A stretch of DNA of 61,299 bases from CAZAQK01 sp046344715 (GCA_046344715.1 JBKDKX010000021.1:1-61299); one strand, 5' to 3'; shown: positions 10,042-18,450, counted from the first letter of the stretch. Translations and numbers: made by a program. Notes: a model not told the origin generated them from the letters alone.

Positions 10042-11664
10042 TTAAAACTTATTCGTCACTGGATAACGCCTGTCCTTGCCAAACAGCATAGATGAAAGCC
10101 GCACACCTGGACAGGATTGACGGCGCTTATACTCAGACTGTCGTACCATGCGCACTACTTTTTCCACCACTATTTTATCAAACCCCTGCGCGATAATTTC
10201 CGCCGCAGACATATGCCCCTCAATATGATGATGCAGGATTGCATCCAGCACATCATACGGTGGCAGCTGGTCGGAATCTTTCTGGTTTGGCGCAAGCTCC
10301 GCTGTTGGTGCTTTGCTGATGCTGCGCGCAGGAATCACCGCGCTTTGCGCATTCCGCCAGTTTGCAAGTTGGTACACCTGCGTTTTATATAAATCCTTGA
10401 GCACGTTGTAGCTGCCGCAGGAATCGCCATAGAGCGTGGAATATCCCACGGCGATCTCCGATTTATTGCCGGTGGAAAGCAGCATCCAGCCATATTTGTT
10501 GGAAAGTGCCATGAGCGTGACACCACGCAGGCGTGATTGCAGATTGCCGCCTATAGAAATTTCATCCATCCAGCCCGCATCATGAAACACTGGGTTCAGC
10601 ACTTCTTCGAATGTTTCCATCTGTGCGGTGATAGGAATCGTCATGGTTTCAATGCCAAGATTTTTGGCTAATTCCAATGCATCTTCCGTGCTTTCGTGAG
10701 ATGTGTATGGTGATGGCAGCAGCACACCTTTTACATTCGCGGCACCCAGCGCATCCACCGCAAGTGTTGCCGTGAGCGCAGAATCAATGCCGCCGGAAAG
10801 GCCGAGTAACACGATGGAAAAGCCGTTCTTCCTCACATAATCGCCCAGGCCAAGTTTCATGGCAGACCAGAGACACCAATTTTCCTCCCCCACCTGAGGG
10901 GGGAGGTTAGGAGGGTGGGTATTAAGAATGATTTTTAAATCTTCCTCAAATTCTTTGAGAAAAACCATACCCCCCACCCCGCCCTCCCCCTCAAGGGGGG
11001 AGGGAGTTATAAAAAACGACCCGCCGTCGAATACAATATCATCCTGCCCGCCGACCTGATTCACATAATAAAGCGGCAGTTCTGTTTCGGTTGCCACTAT
11101 ATTTGCCACCTGCATACGCGCATCGCGCTTGCCTGCTTCAAATGGTGATGCATTGATGATGAGCAATAGTTCCGCCCCCTGCTCTTTCAAATGCATTGGT
11201 GCGGTAGCCGACCACATATCCTCACAAATAAGAATACCAAGCTTTACACCGCGCCACTCAAACACACTGCCTATGCCTGCATCAAACACGCGCTTTTCAT
11301 CAAACACGCTGTAATTAGGCAGCATGGTTTTTGGCTGCACATGCACAATTTTTCCACCGTCTAGAAATACTGCAGCATTATAAATGGCGTTTTCAAATTC
11401 CCACGGCGAGCCCACAATCAGTGCCGCACCTTTTTTAGTCATTGCTGCCAGTTCTTCCACCGCCTGCATGGCAGCAGCACGGAATGCGGGCATCAGCACG
11501 AGGTCTTCCGGTGCGTAGCCGACCACGGAGAGTTCCGGTGTGAGCACAATATCCGCACCCTCGGCACTTGCCTTGGCGTGCGCGGCGCGGATTTTTTCCA
11601 CATTACCTGCAATATCACCAACGGTGGTGTTTAGTTGTGCAAGGGCTATAGATAGAGGTTTCAT
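10042..11664 (-). CDS. nadE: Glutamine-dependent NAD+ synthetase
   Basis: The 540-residue enzyme makes NAD from deamido-NAD, ATP and glutamine. The N-terminal nitrilase-type amidase has the triad in VLTPELSVVGY (Glu), VQPKTMLPNY (Lys) and GILICEDMWS (Cys). The C-terminal synthetase has the PP-loop LGLSGGIDSALTA. Residues about 221-260, in the linker between the domains, are encoded by two inverted C-rich and G-rich hairpin repeats that stay in frame (PSPLEGEGG and PPNLPPQVGEE). Between them lies a FEEDL-type segment that looks native to the family. Function is probably kept because the insertion is in a linker. Confidence 0.96.
   Translation of the reverse strand: MKPLSIALAQLNTTVGDIAGNVEKIRAAHAKASAEGADIVLTPELSVVGYAPEDLVLMPAFRAAAMQAVEELAAMTKKGAALIVGSPWEFENAIYNAAVFLDGGKIVHVQPKTMLPNYSVFDEKRVFDAGIGSVFEWRGVKLGILICEDMWSATAPMHLKEQGAELLLIINASPFEAGKRDARMQVANIVATETELPLYYVNQVGGQDDIVFDGGSFFITPSPLEGEGGVGGMVFLKEFEEDLKIILNTHPPNLPPQVGEENWCLWSAMKLGLGDYVRKNGFSIVLLGLSGGIDSALTATLAVDALGAANVKGVLLPSPYTSHESTEDALELAKNLGIETMTIPITAQMETFEEVLNPVFHDAGWMDEISIGGNLQSRLRGVTLMALSNKYGWMLLSTGNKSEIAVGYSTLYGDSCGSYNVLKDLYKTQVYQLANWRNAQSAVIPARSISKAPTAELAPNQKDSDQLPPYDVLDAILHHHIEGHMSAAEIIAQGFDKIVVEKVVRMVRQSEYKRRQSCPGVRLSSMLFGKDRRYPVTNKF
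10884..11004. repeat. Family C paired hairpin repeats, in frame within nadE
   Basis: On the plus strand the left arm (10884-10920) has a hairpin CCTCCCCC/GGGGGGAGG followed by a TTAGGAGGGTGGG tail. The right arm (about 10968-11004) is its inverted counterpart, with a CCCCCCACCCC tail and a CTCCCCCTCAAGGGGGGAG hairpin. Hairpins face outward and tails inward, with about 50 bases between them. The geometry matches the repeats bounding the DUF559 gene at 41540-41945. Confidence 0.75.
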
Positions 11665-11676
11665 ATGTTTTTATCC

Positions 11677-11755
11677 GTCATTGCGAGCGCAGCGAAGAAA
11701 TCCAACTGCTTCAAAGTTACTGGATTGCTTCGTCGCATATGCTCCTCGCAATGAC
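11677..11755. repeat. Family A palindromic repeat
   Basis: GTCATTGCGAG and CTCGCAATGAC bound a 79-base element that contains CTGGATTGCTTCG. It fills most of the gap between etfA (downstream side) and nadE. A second full copy is at 59233-59298 and a half copy is at 16519-16555. It may fold into a long hairpin that separates the two transcription units. Confidence 0.75.
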
Positions 11756-11759
11756 GATA

Positions 11760-12689
11760 TTACCCCAACAACTTCACTAATTCAGGTACAGCCTGATTCC
11801 AGTCAGCCACCAACCCGTAATCAGCCACTTCGAATATCGGTGCGTTTTCATCCTTGTTGATGGCCACGATCACCTTGCTGTCTTTCATGCCCGCAAGGTG
11901 CTGAATCGCTCCAGAAATGCCGATAGCGATATATAAATCAGGCGCAACGACTTTACCCGTCTGCCCCACTTGCCAGTCATTGGGCACATAGCCAGCATCC
12001 ACCGCTGCGCGCGATGCGCCCATCGCCGCGCCCAGCTTATCCGCCAACACTTCCAGATGCTTGAAATTTTCTGCCGAGCCAATACCACGCCCACCGGAAA
12101 CTACAATGCGTGCGGCCGTAAGTTCCGGCCTTTCGGATTTGCTTTCCTGTACGGAAACGAACGTTGCCTTGTTACTGGCAGGTTGTGCTGCCAGTGTTTC
12201 TACACTTGCGCTGCCACCATCCGCTGCGGCAGCAAATGCCGTCTGGCGCACGGTGATAACTTTTACCGCTTCATCGGTTTTTACGGTTTCAATCGCATTG
12301 CCTGCATAAAATGGTCGACGGAACGTATCAGGAGATATCACCTGCATGATATCTGATACTTGCGACACATCAAGAAGTGCCGCCGCACGCGGCATGATGT
12401 CTTTGCCGGTTGTGGTAGCAGTAGCAAGAATGTGCGAATAGTTTTTGCCGATACTTGCCACGAGCGGTGCGATATTTTCCGCCAGCGGATACGCATACGC
12501 CGCATCATCAGCATGCAACACCTTTGCAACCCCTGCAATCCCTGCCGCCTGTTTTGCGGCACCTGCAGCATCTTTGCCTGCCACCAGCACATGAATCTCT
12601 CCGCCAATTTGCAATGCCGCAGTTACCGCATGGCGCGTGGATGCGTGCAGCGCGTTATGATGGAGTTCTGCCAGTACTAATAGGGTCAT
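11760..12689 (-). CDS. etfA: Electron transfer flavoprotein alpha subunit
   Basis: The 309-residue FAD-binding subunit of ETF passes electrons from acyl-CoA and related dehydrogenases to ETF-ubiquinone oxidoreductase. The C-terminal FAD domain carries GGRGIGSAENF, GYVPNDWQVGQTGKVVAP and SGAIQHLAGMKDS, all typical. Its start codon overlaps the etfB stop as ATGA, so the two subunits are translationally coupled. The order adenosyltransferase, etfB, etfA is common in Alphaproteobacteria. Confidence 0.97.
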   Translation of the reverse strand: MTLLVLAELHHNALHASTRHAVTAALQIGGEIHVLVAGKDAAGAAKQAAGIAGVAKVLHADDAAYAYPLAENIAPLVASIGKNYSHILATATTTGKDIMPRAAALLDVSQVSDIMQVISPDTFRRPFYAGNAIETVKTDEAVKVITVRQTAFAAAADGGSASVETLAAQPASNKATFVSVQESKSERPELTAARIVVSGGRGIGSAENFKHLEVLADKLGAAMGASRAAVDAGYVPNDWQVGQTGKVVAPDLYIAIGISGAIQHLAGMKDSKVIVAINKDENAPIFEVADYGLVADWNQAVPELVKLLG

Positions 12690-13435
12690 ATAACTTTTGC
12701 CTCTGTCTTTAATTTGGTCACCAATTCCTCAACCGTTTTCACTTTGCCACCGCCTGTGCGTTTCTTTGGCTCTTCGGTTTTCAGGCGTGTGACTTTTGAT
12801 GCCAGATCAACACCAAGCTCAGCAGGCGTTATTTTTGCCAATGGCTTGCTGCGCGCTTTCATGATGTTTGGCAGTGCCACATAGCGTGGTTCATTCAGGC
12901 GCAAATCCGTGGTGACAATGGCTGGCATGGCGAGTTTTACTGTCATCAATCCACCATCAATTTCGCGTGTTACAGTGGCGTGCCCATCGGAAATTTCGAG
13001 CTTTGACGCAAATGTGCCCTGCCCCCAACCAAGTAAACCCGCCAGCATCTGGCCAGTCTGGTTGGCGTCATCATCAATCGCCTGTTTGCCCATGATAACA
13101 AGGCCAGGCTGTTCTTTTTCAATAACGGCCTTGAGCAATTTGGCCGCAACAAGCGAGTTTATCTCTGCATCCAGCGGAATCAGAATACCCCTGTCGGCAC
13201 CCATGGCCATTGCAGTACGGATAACTTCCTGCGCGGCATCCACACCCATGCTGACCACTACCACTTCTGTGGCTGTGCCTTTTTCTTTCAGGCGGATAGC
13301 TTCTTCCACCGCGATCTCATCAAACGGGTTCATTGACATTTTAACGCCAGAGGTTTCCACACCCGACCCATCGGATTTAACGCGCACGCGCACGTTGTAA
13401 TCAATCACGCGCTTGACTGCGACGAGTATTTTCAT
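12686..13435 (-). CDS. etfB: Electron transfer flavoprotein beta subunit
   Basis: The 249-residue AMP-binding subunit of ETF begins MKILVAVKRVIDYN. It contains MNPFDEIAVEEAIRLKE and LMTVKLAMPAIVTTDLRLNEPRY, which are hallmark ETF-beta segments. The start at 13435 was chosen over an upstream ATG (13456) because GGGAG lies eight bases before it and it overlaps the adenosyltransferase stop as ATGA. Confidence 0.97.
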   Translation of the reverse strand: MKILVAVKRVIDYNVRVRVKSDGSGVETSGVKMSMNPFDEIAVEEAIRLKEKGTATEVVVVSMGVDAAQEVIRTAMAMGADRGILIPLDAEINSLVAAKLLKAVIEKEQPGLVIMGKQAIDDDANQTGQMLAGLLGWGQGTFASKLEISDGHATVTREIDGGLMTVKLAMPAIVTTDLRLNEPRYVALPNIMKARSKPLAKITPAELGVDLASKVTRLKTEEPKKRTGGGKVKTVEELVTKLKTEAKVI

Positions 13436-13992
13436 CGATTCACTCCCGGTTTCCACAATACATCTTTTGCACCATTTCCATTTGCTGCACGCGAAAGCAC
13501 AAACAGGAAATCAGAAAGACGATTAAGGTATTTAATTGCTAAAAGATTTACTTTTTCTTTCACAGCCAACTCACACGCCACGCGCTCGGCACGACGTACC
13601 ACAGTGCGGGCAAGATGTAGGTTGGCAGAAAGCTCCGTTCCACCCGGCAACACAAAGGAATTAAGCGGTGCAAGATGTTCGTTTAAGCTATCTATCTCCT
13701 GCTCCAACCTGTCTATCTGCGATTGAATGATACGAAGCGCCTTATCACCACCGGTTACCATAGGCGTTGATAAATCCGCGCCTAAATCAAACAGATCATG
13801 CTGGATGCGCATTAACATATCATCATGCACGCCTTGTGAATATATGCGCGCCATGCCGATGGCGGCATTCGCCTCATCCACCGTGCCGTAGGCTTTTACG
13901 CGCAAATCATACTTATTGCGGCGCTCGCCACCGGTTAGACCAGTTGTGCCTTCATCGCCCGTTCGGGTATAAATTTTATTGAGTTTGACCAT
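13432..13992 (-). CDS. Cob(I)alamin adenosyltransferase, PduO type
   Basis: The 186-residue protein starts with the PduO/MMAB signature IYTRTGDEGTTGLTGGERR, which forms the ATP-binding loop. It continues with YGTVDEANAAIGMAR and ends with the RRAERVACEL and YLNRLSDFLFVLSRAAN helices. The enzyme makes adenosylcobalamin from cob(I)alamin and ATP, for use by methylmalonyl-CoA mutase or a B12-dependent reductase. No cobalamin riboswitch is visible upstream. It heads a coupled group with etfB and etfA. Confidence 0.95.
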   Translation of the reverse strand: MVKLNKIYTRTGDEGTTGLTGGERRNKYDLRVKAYGTVDEANAAIGMARIYSQGVHDDMLMRIQHDLFDLGADLSTPMVTGGDKALRIIQSQIDRLEQEIDSLNEHLAPLNSFVLPGGTELSANLHLARTVVRRAERVACELAVKEKVNLLAIKYLNRLSDFLFVLSRAANGNGAKDVLWKPGVNR

Positions 13993-13997
13993 GCGGC

Positions 13998-14192
13998 CTA
14001 TTTATTGCCCATGAAAAACAGAAGTGCAAGCACCAAGAGCGCAAGGCCTTGCAAGGAAACGCGTGCCATCATCAATTTATTGCCATATTTTTTATTGGCG
14101 GCACCGCCTGCCCCCATCAATATCACGCCCGCCAGCAACACGCCAACAGTGGCCAGCATCAAAGCAAATAATACGGTGTATCCTATAGGCAT
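13998..14192 (-). CDS. Twin-transmembrane HIG1-domain-like small protein
   Basis: The 64-residue protein has two hydrophobic helices (about 5-29 and 42-60) joined by a short basic loop ANKKYGNKLMMARVSLQG. This is the pattern of the HIG_1_N twin-transmembrane proteins often placed upstream of the adenosyltransferase and etf genes in Alphaproteobacteria. It lies five bases from the adenosyltransferase gene. Mitochondrial HIG1 proteins stabilise respiratory complexes; the bacterial role is inferred only. Confidence 0.75.
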   Translation of the reverse strand: MPIGYTVLFALMLATVGVLLAGVILMGAGGAANKKYGNKLMMARVSLQGLALLVLALLFFMGNK

Positions 14193-14254
14193 GTGGGCAT
14201 TATGGTACGGTTCTTTACACTAATCAACGCCAATACATCTCGCAGTTGCAGCAA

Positions 14255-14434
14255 TTAACCATGTTTCCGAATTGGGGATTTCCGCAGAACATAGGTGCGG
14301 CTGCAATAGGGGCATACCACCTCGCCCGATTCCGCATCAATATGCAGGTAAACGCGAGGGTGACCAAGTGCGCCACCACCGCCATCACAGGCGACTTCAA
14401 GAGAGGTGGATTCAATGAGTTCAAATGGCTTCAT
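14255..14434 (-). CDS. CHCC zinc-finger protein (NDUFS6-like)
   Basis: This 59-residue gene is short enough to be missed by length cut-offs. The protein starts MKPFELIEST and carries Cys16, His25, Cys41 and Cys44 in the contexts EVACDGGGGALGHPRVYLH and VVCPYCSRTYVL. This is the zf-CHCC pattern shared with the NDUFS6 subunit of complex I. It probably binds zinc and assists complex I assembly. It replaces a 66-residue reading in another frame over the same bases, which has no recognisable motif. No strong ribosome site precedes the ATG. Confidence 0.9.
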   Translation of the reverse strand: MKPFELIESTSLEVACDGGGGALGHPRVYLHIDAESGEVVCPYCSRTYVLRKSPIRKHG

Positions 14435-14489
14435 AGGAGCAATGTATAAAGCAGGATAAGAAATATCTCAAGGGGGATTAAGGATACTT

Positions 14490-14520
14490 TTGTCAGTCCT
14501 GCTTACGTTAGGAGTGACAA
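14490..14520 (-). terminator. Stem-loop downstream of the lytic transglycosylase
   Basis: TTGTCAGTCCT and AGGAGTGACAA form an 11-bp stem with one mismatch around a nine-base loop, 12 bases past the gene's stop. There is no T-tract, so termination is only a possibility. Confidence 0.4.
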
Positions 14521-14532
14521 GAAAAGAATAAA

Positions 14533-15459
14533 TTAATTACTAAAAATAAAGGTAGGGCCAGATTTTTTGCTGGTTGCGCTCTGGTCACGCATACGCGGGG
14601 TTTCTGTTGCTACCGGACGAGCAACTGTTTGTACCGTTTCTGCTTTGGCCAGCGTCAGGTATTTTGGCTTGTCCACCACAGTTATTTTCGGACGAACCAC
14701 TTTCACACCATTTTCTTTGCTAGAAACCACTTTTGCATTTTTCTTGCTGATTTCAATTACCTTCATGCGTGGCGCTTTATACTCAGCCACTTTTTTAGCT
14801 GGATCAGGCAGTTTTGCAGTTTTGGTTGTGGTTACCGGAACCTGTTGGGCTTTTGCAACAGTAACTGTACCAGTGGCAGCAGGAGACTGACCTTTTGCAA
14901 GGCGCAGCTTTTCAATAATCTGGTACCAGCTATTATACACATTGCCTACATATTTACCGCCACGGCTTGGCGTTTTGGAATGATAATCCGCCGCTGCTTT
15001 TTTCCATGACTTACCATCCTGATACAAATTACGCAGGAAACTTGCGGCATATTGCACGTTATGTTCTGGCTCAAAGGCTTTATCGAGTGAGGCAAACGCA
15101 CCAGCATGATGCACAAGGTTTACCTGCATACAACCTACGTCGATACTCTTGGCACCGCGCGCCCTGTGTTGTTTCACCGCAGCGATAGCTTCCTGCTTGG
15201 TATCAAAATAATAGCCCTTACCTTCTACGTTAATAGTCCAAGGCCAAGGGATACTGATTTTAAGGCCTTTATGATAACGGCCAGACTCCGTGGTAGAAAT
15301 TGCCGCGAGCAGATGGGTAGGAATTCCATACTGGCGCTCATAGCGGGAAATATACTTGGTGCAGAGCTTAGCACCTTCAATAAGCGAATCAGTGGCAACG
15401 GCATGTGCAGCAGGCGCAGCAGAGCACATCACCAGCACCGCCAGTGTCATTCTTGCCAT
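14533..15459 (-). CDS. Lytic transglycosylase (SLT domain), exported
   Basis: The 308-residue protein has a Sec signal peptide (MARMTLAVLVMCS to AHA). It is followed by an SLT-type muramidase domain with the catalytic Glu in ISTTESGRYH, then the DVGCMQVNLVHHAGAF and NVQYAASFLRNLY motifs. It should cleave peptidoglycan glycan strands in the periplasm. The C-terminal 110 residues are Lys/Thr/Val-rich and low in complexity. ATG 15459 is preferred over 15492 because AGGTGA sits seven bases upstream and the signal peptide then begins normally. It may open the wall for the pilus or flagellum. Confidence 0.9.
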   Translation of the reverse strand: MARMTLAVLVMCSAAPAAHAVATDSLIEGAKLCTKYISRYERQYGIPTHLLAAISTTESGRYHKGLKISIPWPWTINVEGKGYYFDTKQEAIAAVKQHRARGAKSIDVGCMQVNLVHHAGAFASLDKAFEPEHNVQYAASFLRNLYQDGKSWKKAAADYHSKTPSRGGKYVGNVYNSWYQIIEKLRLAKGQSPAATGTVTVAKAQQVPVTTTKTAKLPDPAKKVAEYKAPRMKVIEISKKNAKVVSSKENGVKVVRPKITVVDKPKYLTLAKAETVQTVARPVATETPRMRDQSATSKKSGPTFIFSN

Positions 15460-15566
15460 TTGTTTCACCTGTATCGTCACAATTTTCCTCAAATGCTTTC
15501 TAGTTTCGCGTTTAATATAACTGTACCCTATACAAGAATTGTACCAGCACCCTACTCTATTACAAG

Positions 15567-15581
15567 TTAACGTTTGATTAC
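15567..15581 (-). promoter_or_regulatory. Weak CtrA-like box upstream of the lytic transglycosylase
   Basis: GTAA-N7-TTAA on the minus strand matches seven of eight consensus bases about 110 bases upstream of the start. No convincing -10 lies at the spacing seen for motB, cpaB and the tadE-like gene, so this one is weaker. Confidence 0.25.
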
Positions 15582-15593
15582 AATTGCACTTAT

Positions 15594-16646
15594 TTATACA
15601 ATACAGTCACTTATTTGTGCATTTTTCGCTTTTTTGCCTATCCAGTCGTTAATATTTCGCATTCTTTCAGCCCCATTCAGGTCACGCAGGAGCATATGGT
15701 AGCCCTGTGGATAACTTATACAATACACAGGCGCAAGGAAGCGCGGAAGGGCATTTCGCATAGCAACCGGCGGAATCACCTGATCCATCTCCCCATATAA
15801 GAAGAGTATGGGGGTTTTCCCCTGTGGAATGGCTTCATAAGCAGCATCCATAAGATTTACCACCCCGTATACGGCATCCACCCGCGTGGATTTAATAATT
15901 AGCGGGTCTTTGCTCATGGCCTTTAGCATTTCTATATTATCGGACGCCTGAATTTTAAGCCCCCTACCTGTAAGCTCGTAATAAGGGAAGGTATGGGCTG
16001 AGAAGATGATGGAAAGCCGATATAGTGGATTAAACGCATCCCCGCCCCATAAGGCAGGTGCTACGAGTATGACACCCGCCACCTCAGGAAAATCCGGCTG
16101 CGCCGATGCAAGCACAGCAACCGCGCCGCCCATGCTTTCACCCATGATATATATAGGTGTTGATTTATGGCGACGTGCCAGATGCTCCACCCATTGCTTT
16201 ACGTCTGAGATATAATTCTTCTCACCTGCCCAGATGCCGGTGTGTTCCGTTTTGCCAAATCCACGCTGGTCATAGGCATACACGGCAATGCGCCGCGCGG
16301 ATAAATACTCACCTGCGCCCTCAAATGCCTTGCTGTAATCATTAAACCCATGCAGCGCGAGCACCACCGCTTTGGGTTTTCCGTTTGGCAACCATTTTCG
16401 GTACGGAAGCTTTGCGCCATCTGATGCTATGAATACATCCTCACGCATAACAACTTCATGAGATGGTATGTCGTTGAATGGCTGTTCTTTGGGGGTACAA
16501 GAGGCAACAAAAATACCAGTCATTGCGAGAAGGCAAAGCCGACGAAGCAATCCAGATAGTTTTTTGTCATACTGAACGAAGCGAAGTATCTTAAAAAATT
16601 CTTCGCTACGATCAGAATGACAAGCTGACGCGATGACGTTGCTCAT
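15594..16646 (-). CDS. Alpha/beta hydrolase, predicted lipoprotein (monoacylglycerol-lipase-like)
   Basis: The hydrolase domain has the nucleophile elbow GESMGGAVAV, the oxyanion region LALHGFNDYSKAFEG, an acid in LYGEMDQVIPP and a His in YPQGYHMLLRD. This arrangement is that of PldB/monoacylglycerol lipase proteins. A lipoprotein signal with two Arg, a hydrophobic run and the lipobox VASC precedes it. That signal and the preceding 20 residues are encoded by palindromic repeats. The start is therefore uncertain: ATG 16646 directly after rlmE, a TTG at 16550 that gives a compact signal peptide, or ATG 16523, which is too short. It is probably anchored in the envelope and acts on lipids. Confidence 0.8.
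   Translation of the reverse strand: MSNVIASACHSDRSEEFFKILRFVQYDKKLSGLLRRLCLLAMTGIFVASCTPKEQPFNDIPSHEVVMREDVFIASDGAKLPYRKWLPNGKPKAVVLALHGFNDYSKAFEGAGEYLSARRIAVYAYDQRGFGKTEHTGIWAGEKNYISDVKQWVEHLARRHKSTPIYIMGESMGGAVAVLASAQPDFPEVAGVILVAPALWGGDAFNPLYRLSIIFSAHTFPYYELTGRGLKIQASDNIEMLKAMSKDPLIIKSTRVDAVYGVVNLMDAAYEAIPQGKTPILFLYGEMDQVIPPVAMRNALPRFLAPVYCISYPQGYHMLLRDLNGAERMRNINDWIGKKAKNAQISDCIV
16519..16555. repeat. Half copy of family A repeat encoding a signal peptide
   Basis: GTCATTGCGAG to CAATCCAG on plus matches one arm of the family A element. On minus it reads through the signal peptide of the hydrolase (LLRRLCLLAMTG). The other arm is missing and a family B element adjoins it. Confidence 0.7.
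16564..16624. repeat. Family B palindromic repeat in the hydrolase 5' region
   Basis: TTGTCATACTGA and TCAGAATGACAAG bound an element with internal GAAGCGAAG/CTTCGCT arms. On minus it is translated as a SEEFFKILRFVQYDK-type peptide, the usual reading of this repeat family. Related copies are at 35840-35923 and 44665-44756. Confidence 0.75.
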
Positions 16647-16647
16647 C

Positions 16648-17337
16648 CTACTTCCGAAATCCCATCGCCACCACATACATCTCAGATGAGTCTGCACGGC
16701 TGGCTTGCGGCTTGGCGTGTTTTACCGTTTCAAAATCCTTACGCATACGCGTAAGCAATTCGCGCTCGGTGCCGCCCTGAAATACTTTGGCCACAAATAC
16801 GCCACCTGGCTTCAATATTTCCAGCGCAAACTCATAAGCGAGTTCCAGTAGTGCCATAATCCGAAGATGATCGGTTGCGCCGTGCCCTGTCGTGTTTGGT
16901 GCCATGTCAGAGAGAATGACATCAGGCTTTCCACCCAACAAATCACGGAGTTTCTGCGGTGCAGAATCATCCATGAAATCACATTGGATAAATGCAGAAC
17001 CCGTCACACGCGGCATATCCAAAATATCAATGGCCACAACCTGCGGTAATTCCGCAGTGGATTTGCATCGCACTACTGATACCTGTGTCCACCCGCCTGG
17101 TGCTGCGCCTAAATCAAGGATTTTTTTGCCTGGCTTTAGGAAATGGAATTTATCATCCAGCTCAATCAATTTATAAGCCGCACGAGAACGATAGCCTTCC
17201 TTTTTTGCCATGATGACATAGGGATCATTCAACTGCCGCTGCAGCCAGAGCGTTGAGGATGTTTTGCGCTTCTTGGCCGTTTTCACACGCGTTTTTTTCA
17301 TACGCAGGCCGGAAAGCGAGGGCGTTTTCTTCGTCAT
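16648..17337 (-). CDS. rlmE: 23S rRNA (uridine-2'-O)-methyltransferase RlmE/FtsJ
   Basis: The 229-residue protein methylates U2552 in the A-loop of 23S rRNA. The SAM motif ILDLGAAPGGWTQV is at about 90-103, followed by DVILSDMAPNTTGH with the catalytic Asp and by GGVFVAKVFQGG with the catalytic Lys. A basic N-terminal extension (MKKTRVKTAKKRKT) is typical of alphaproteobacterial copies. Its ATG overlaps the ppx stop as ATGA. Confidence 0.96.
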   Translation of the reverse strand: MTKKTPSLSGLRMKKTRVKTAKKRKTSSTLWLQRQLNDPYVIMAKKEGYRSRAAYKLIELDDKFHFLKPGKKILDLGAAPGGWTQVSVVRCKSTAELPQVVAIDILDMPRVTGSAFIQCDFMDDSAPQKLRDLLGGKPDVILSDMAPNTTGHGATDHLRIMALLELAYEFALEILKPGGVFVAKVFQGGTERELLTRMRKDFETVKHAKPQASRADSSEMYVVAMGFRK

Positions 17338-18368
17338 ACACCCTGCTCTATCAGCGATAAGATAATGCCTTCGCGCACGCCACGATCGGCAATTCGTATC
17401 TGATCAGCAGGCCATAATGCGCCGATAGCTTCAAATATGGCACAGCCAGACATAATAAAATCTGCCCTTTCGGGCCCGATACATGGATGATTAAAACGCT
17501 CTGATGGTCGCATGGTGTGCAGGCGGCTGGTGGTGTTTCTGATATCAGAAACCTTTAGTCGAATGCCATCAATGCGTGTGCGATCATAACGCGGCAGATC
17601 AAGGTGAATGGCCGCAAGCGTGGTGACTGTGCCGGAGGTTGAAAGCAACTGTACGCTACCTTCTGCTACAGCGTTACGTATACTATTTTTTGCATCAAAC
17701 GGCTGCATTTTCTCGGATAACATGGAGACCATATCAGAAAACACGGCATCAGCAAAATTAGACCCGCCAAATGTATCTGAAAGATTCATCACGCCATAAC
17801 CGATAGAAAGCCAATCAATGATGCGGTGCTTACCATCATTTCCAATATCCACCCACATTAATTCCGTGCTGCCACCGCCGATATCAAATACCAGCGCACG
17901 TGACGTATCCGAATCAAGCAGCGATGCACAACCCAGAAACGCAAGTCGCGCCTCTTCTTCGCTGGAAATAATATCAATGTGCAGCCCAAGCTCACTGCGT
18001 ACATGCTCGATAAATGCTGCGCCATTAGTGGCACGGCGGCAGGCCTCGGTTGCTACAAAACGTTTGCTGGTAATAGCATAACGGCTGAGTTTTTTCTGGC
18101 AGGCACGCAGGGCAACAAGCGTGCGCTCCATTGCTTCTTCGGACAGTACGCCTGTTTGGTTTACGCCCTCGCCGAGGCGAACAATGCGGGAGAAGCTATC
18201 CATTACCTTGAAGCTGGATGAAGACACACCGCCATCCGGCGTGGCAACAAGCAGCCGACAGTTATTCGTGCCTAAATCCAGCGCGGCACAAATACCTCCG
18301 GCAGCATGCACAGCCTTGTGCGTGCCACCATGCACGTCGCGATCGCTTCGCGGCATAAACTCTCTCAC
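17334..18368 (-). CDS. ppx: Exopolyphosphatase / pppGpp phosphohydrolase (Ppx/GppA)
   Basis: The 344-residue protein has an actin-like ATPase fold with ALDLGTNNCRLLVA (phosphate-1), a catalytic Glu region in SSEEEARLAFLG and VFDIGGGSTELMWV (phosphate-2). It is shorter than E. coli Ppx, as is usual for the single-domain form paired with rlmE in Alphaproteobacteria. It hydrolyses polyphosphate and/or converts pppGpp to ppGpp, which would connect it to the RelA/SpoT encoded at 31276. ATG 18356 is an alternative start. Confidence 0.93.
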   Translation of the reverse strand: MREFMPRSDRDVHGGTHKAVHAAGGICAALDLGTNNCRLLVATPDGGVSSSSFKVMDSFSRIVRLGEGVNQTGVLSEEAMERTLVALRACQKKLSRYAITSKRFVATEACRRATNGAAFIEHVRSELGLHIDIISSEEEARLAFLGCASLLDSDTSRALVFDIGGGSTELMWVDIGNDGKHRIIDWLSIGYGVMNLSDTFGGSNFADAVFSDMVSMLSEKMQPFDAKNSIRNAVAEGSVQLLSTSGTVTTLAAIHLDLPRYDRTRIDGIRLKVSDIRNTTSRLHTMRPSERFNHPCIGPERADFIMSGCAIFEAIGALWPADQIRIADRGVREGIILSLIEQGV

Positions 18369-18450
18369 GCAGCCTTAAAAACAGGCGCAATTCCGTATAG
18401 GTTAATCCAATAGCGGTAGCATAGAGGGGAGTTTAAGTAAAAACAAGCCT

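Noticed and set aside
14224..14424. A 66-codon minus-strand ORF in another frame over the CHCC zinc-finger gene
   Set aside because: The 59-codon frame at 14255-14434 gives an exact family match, while this one has none.
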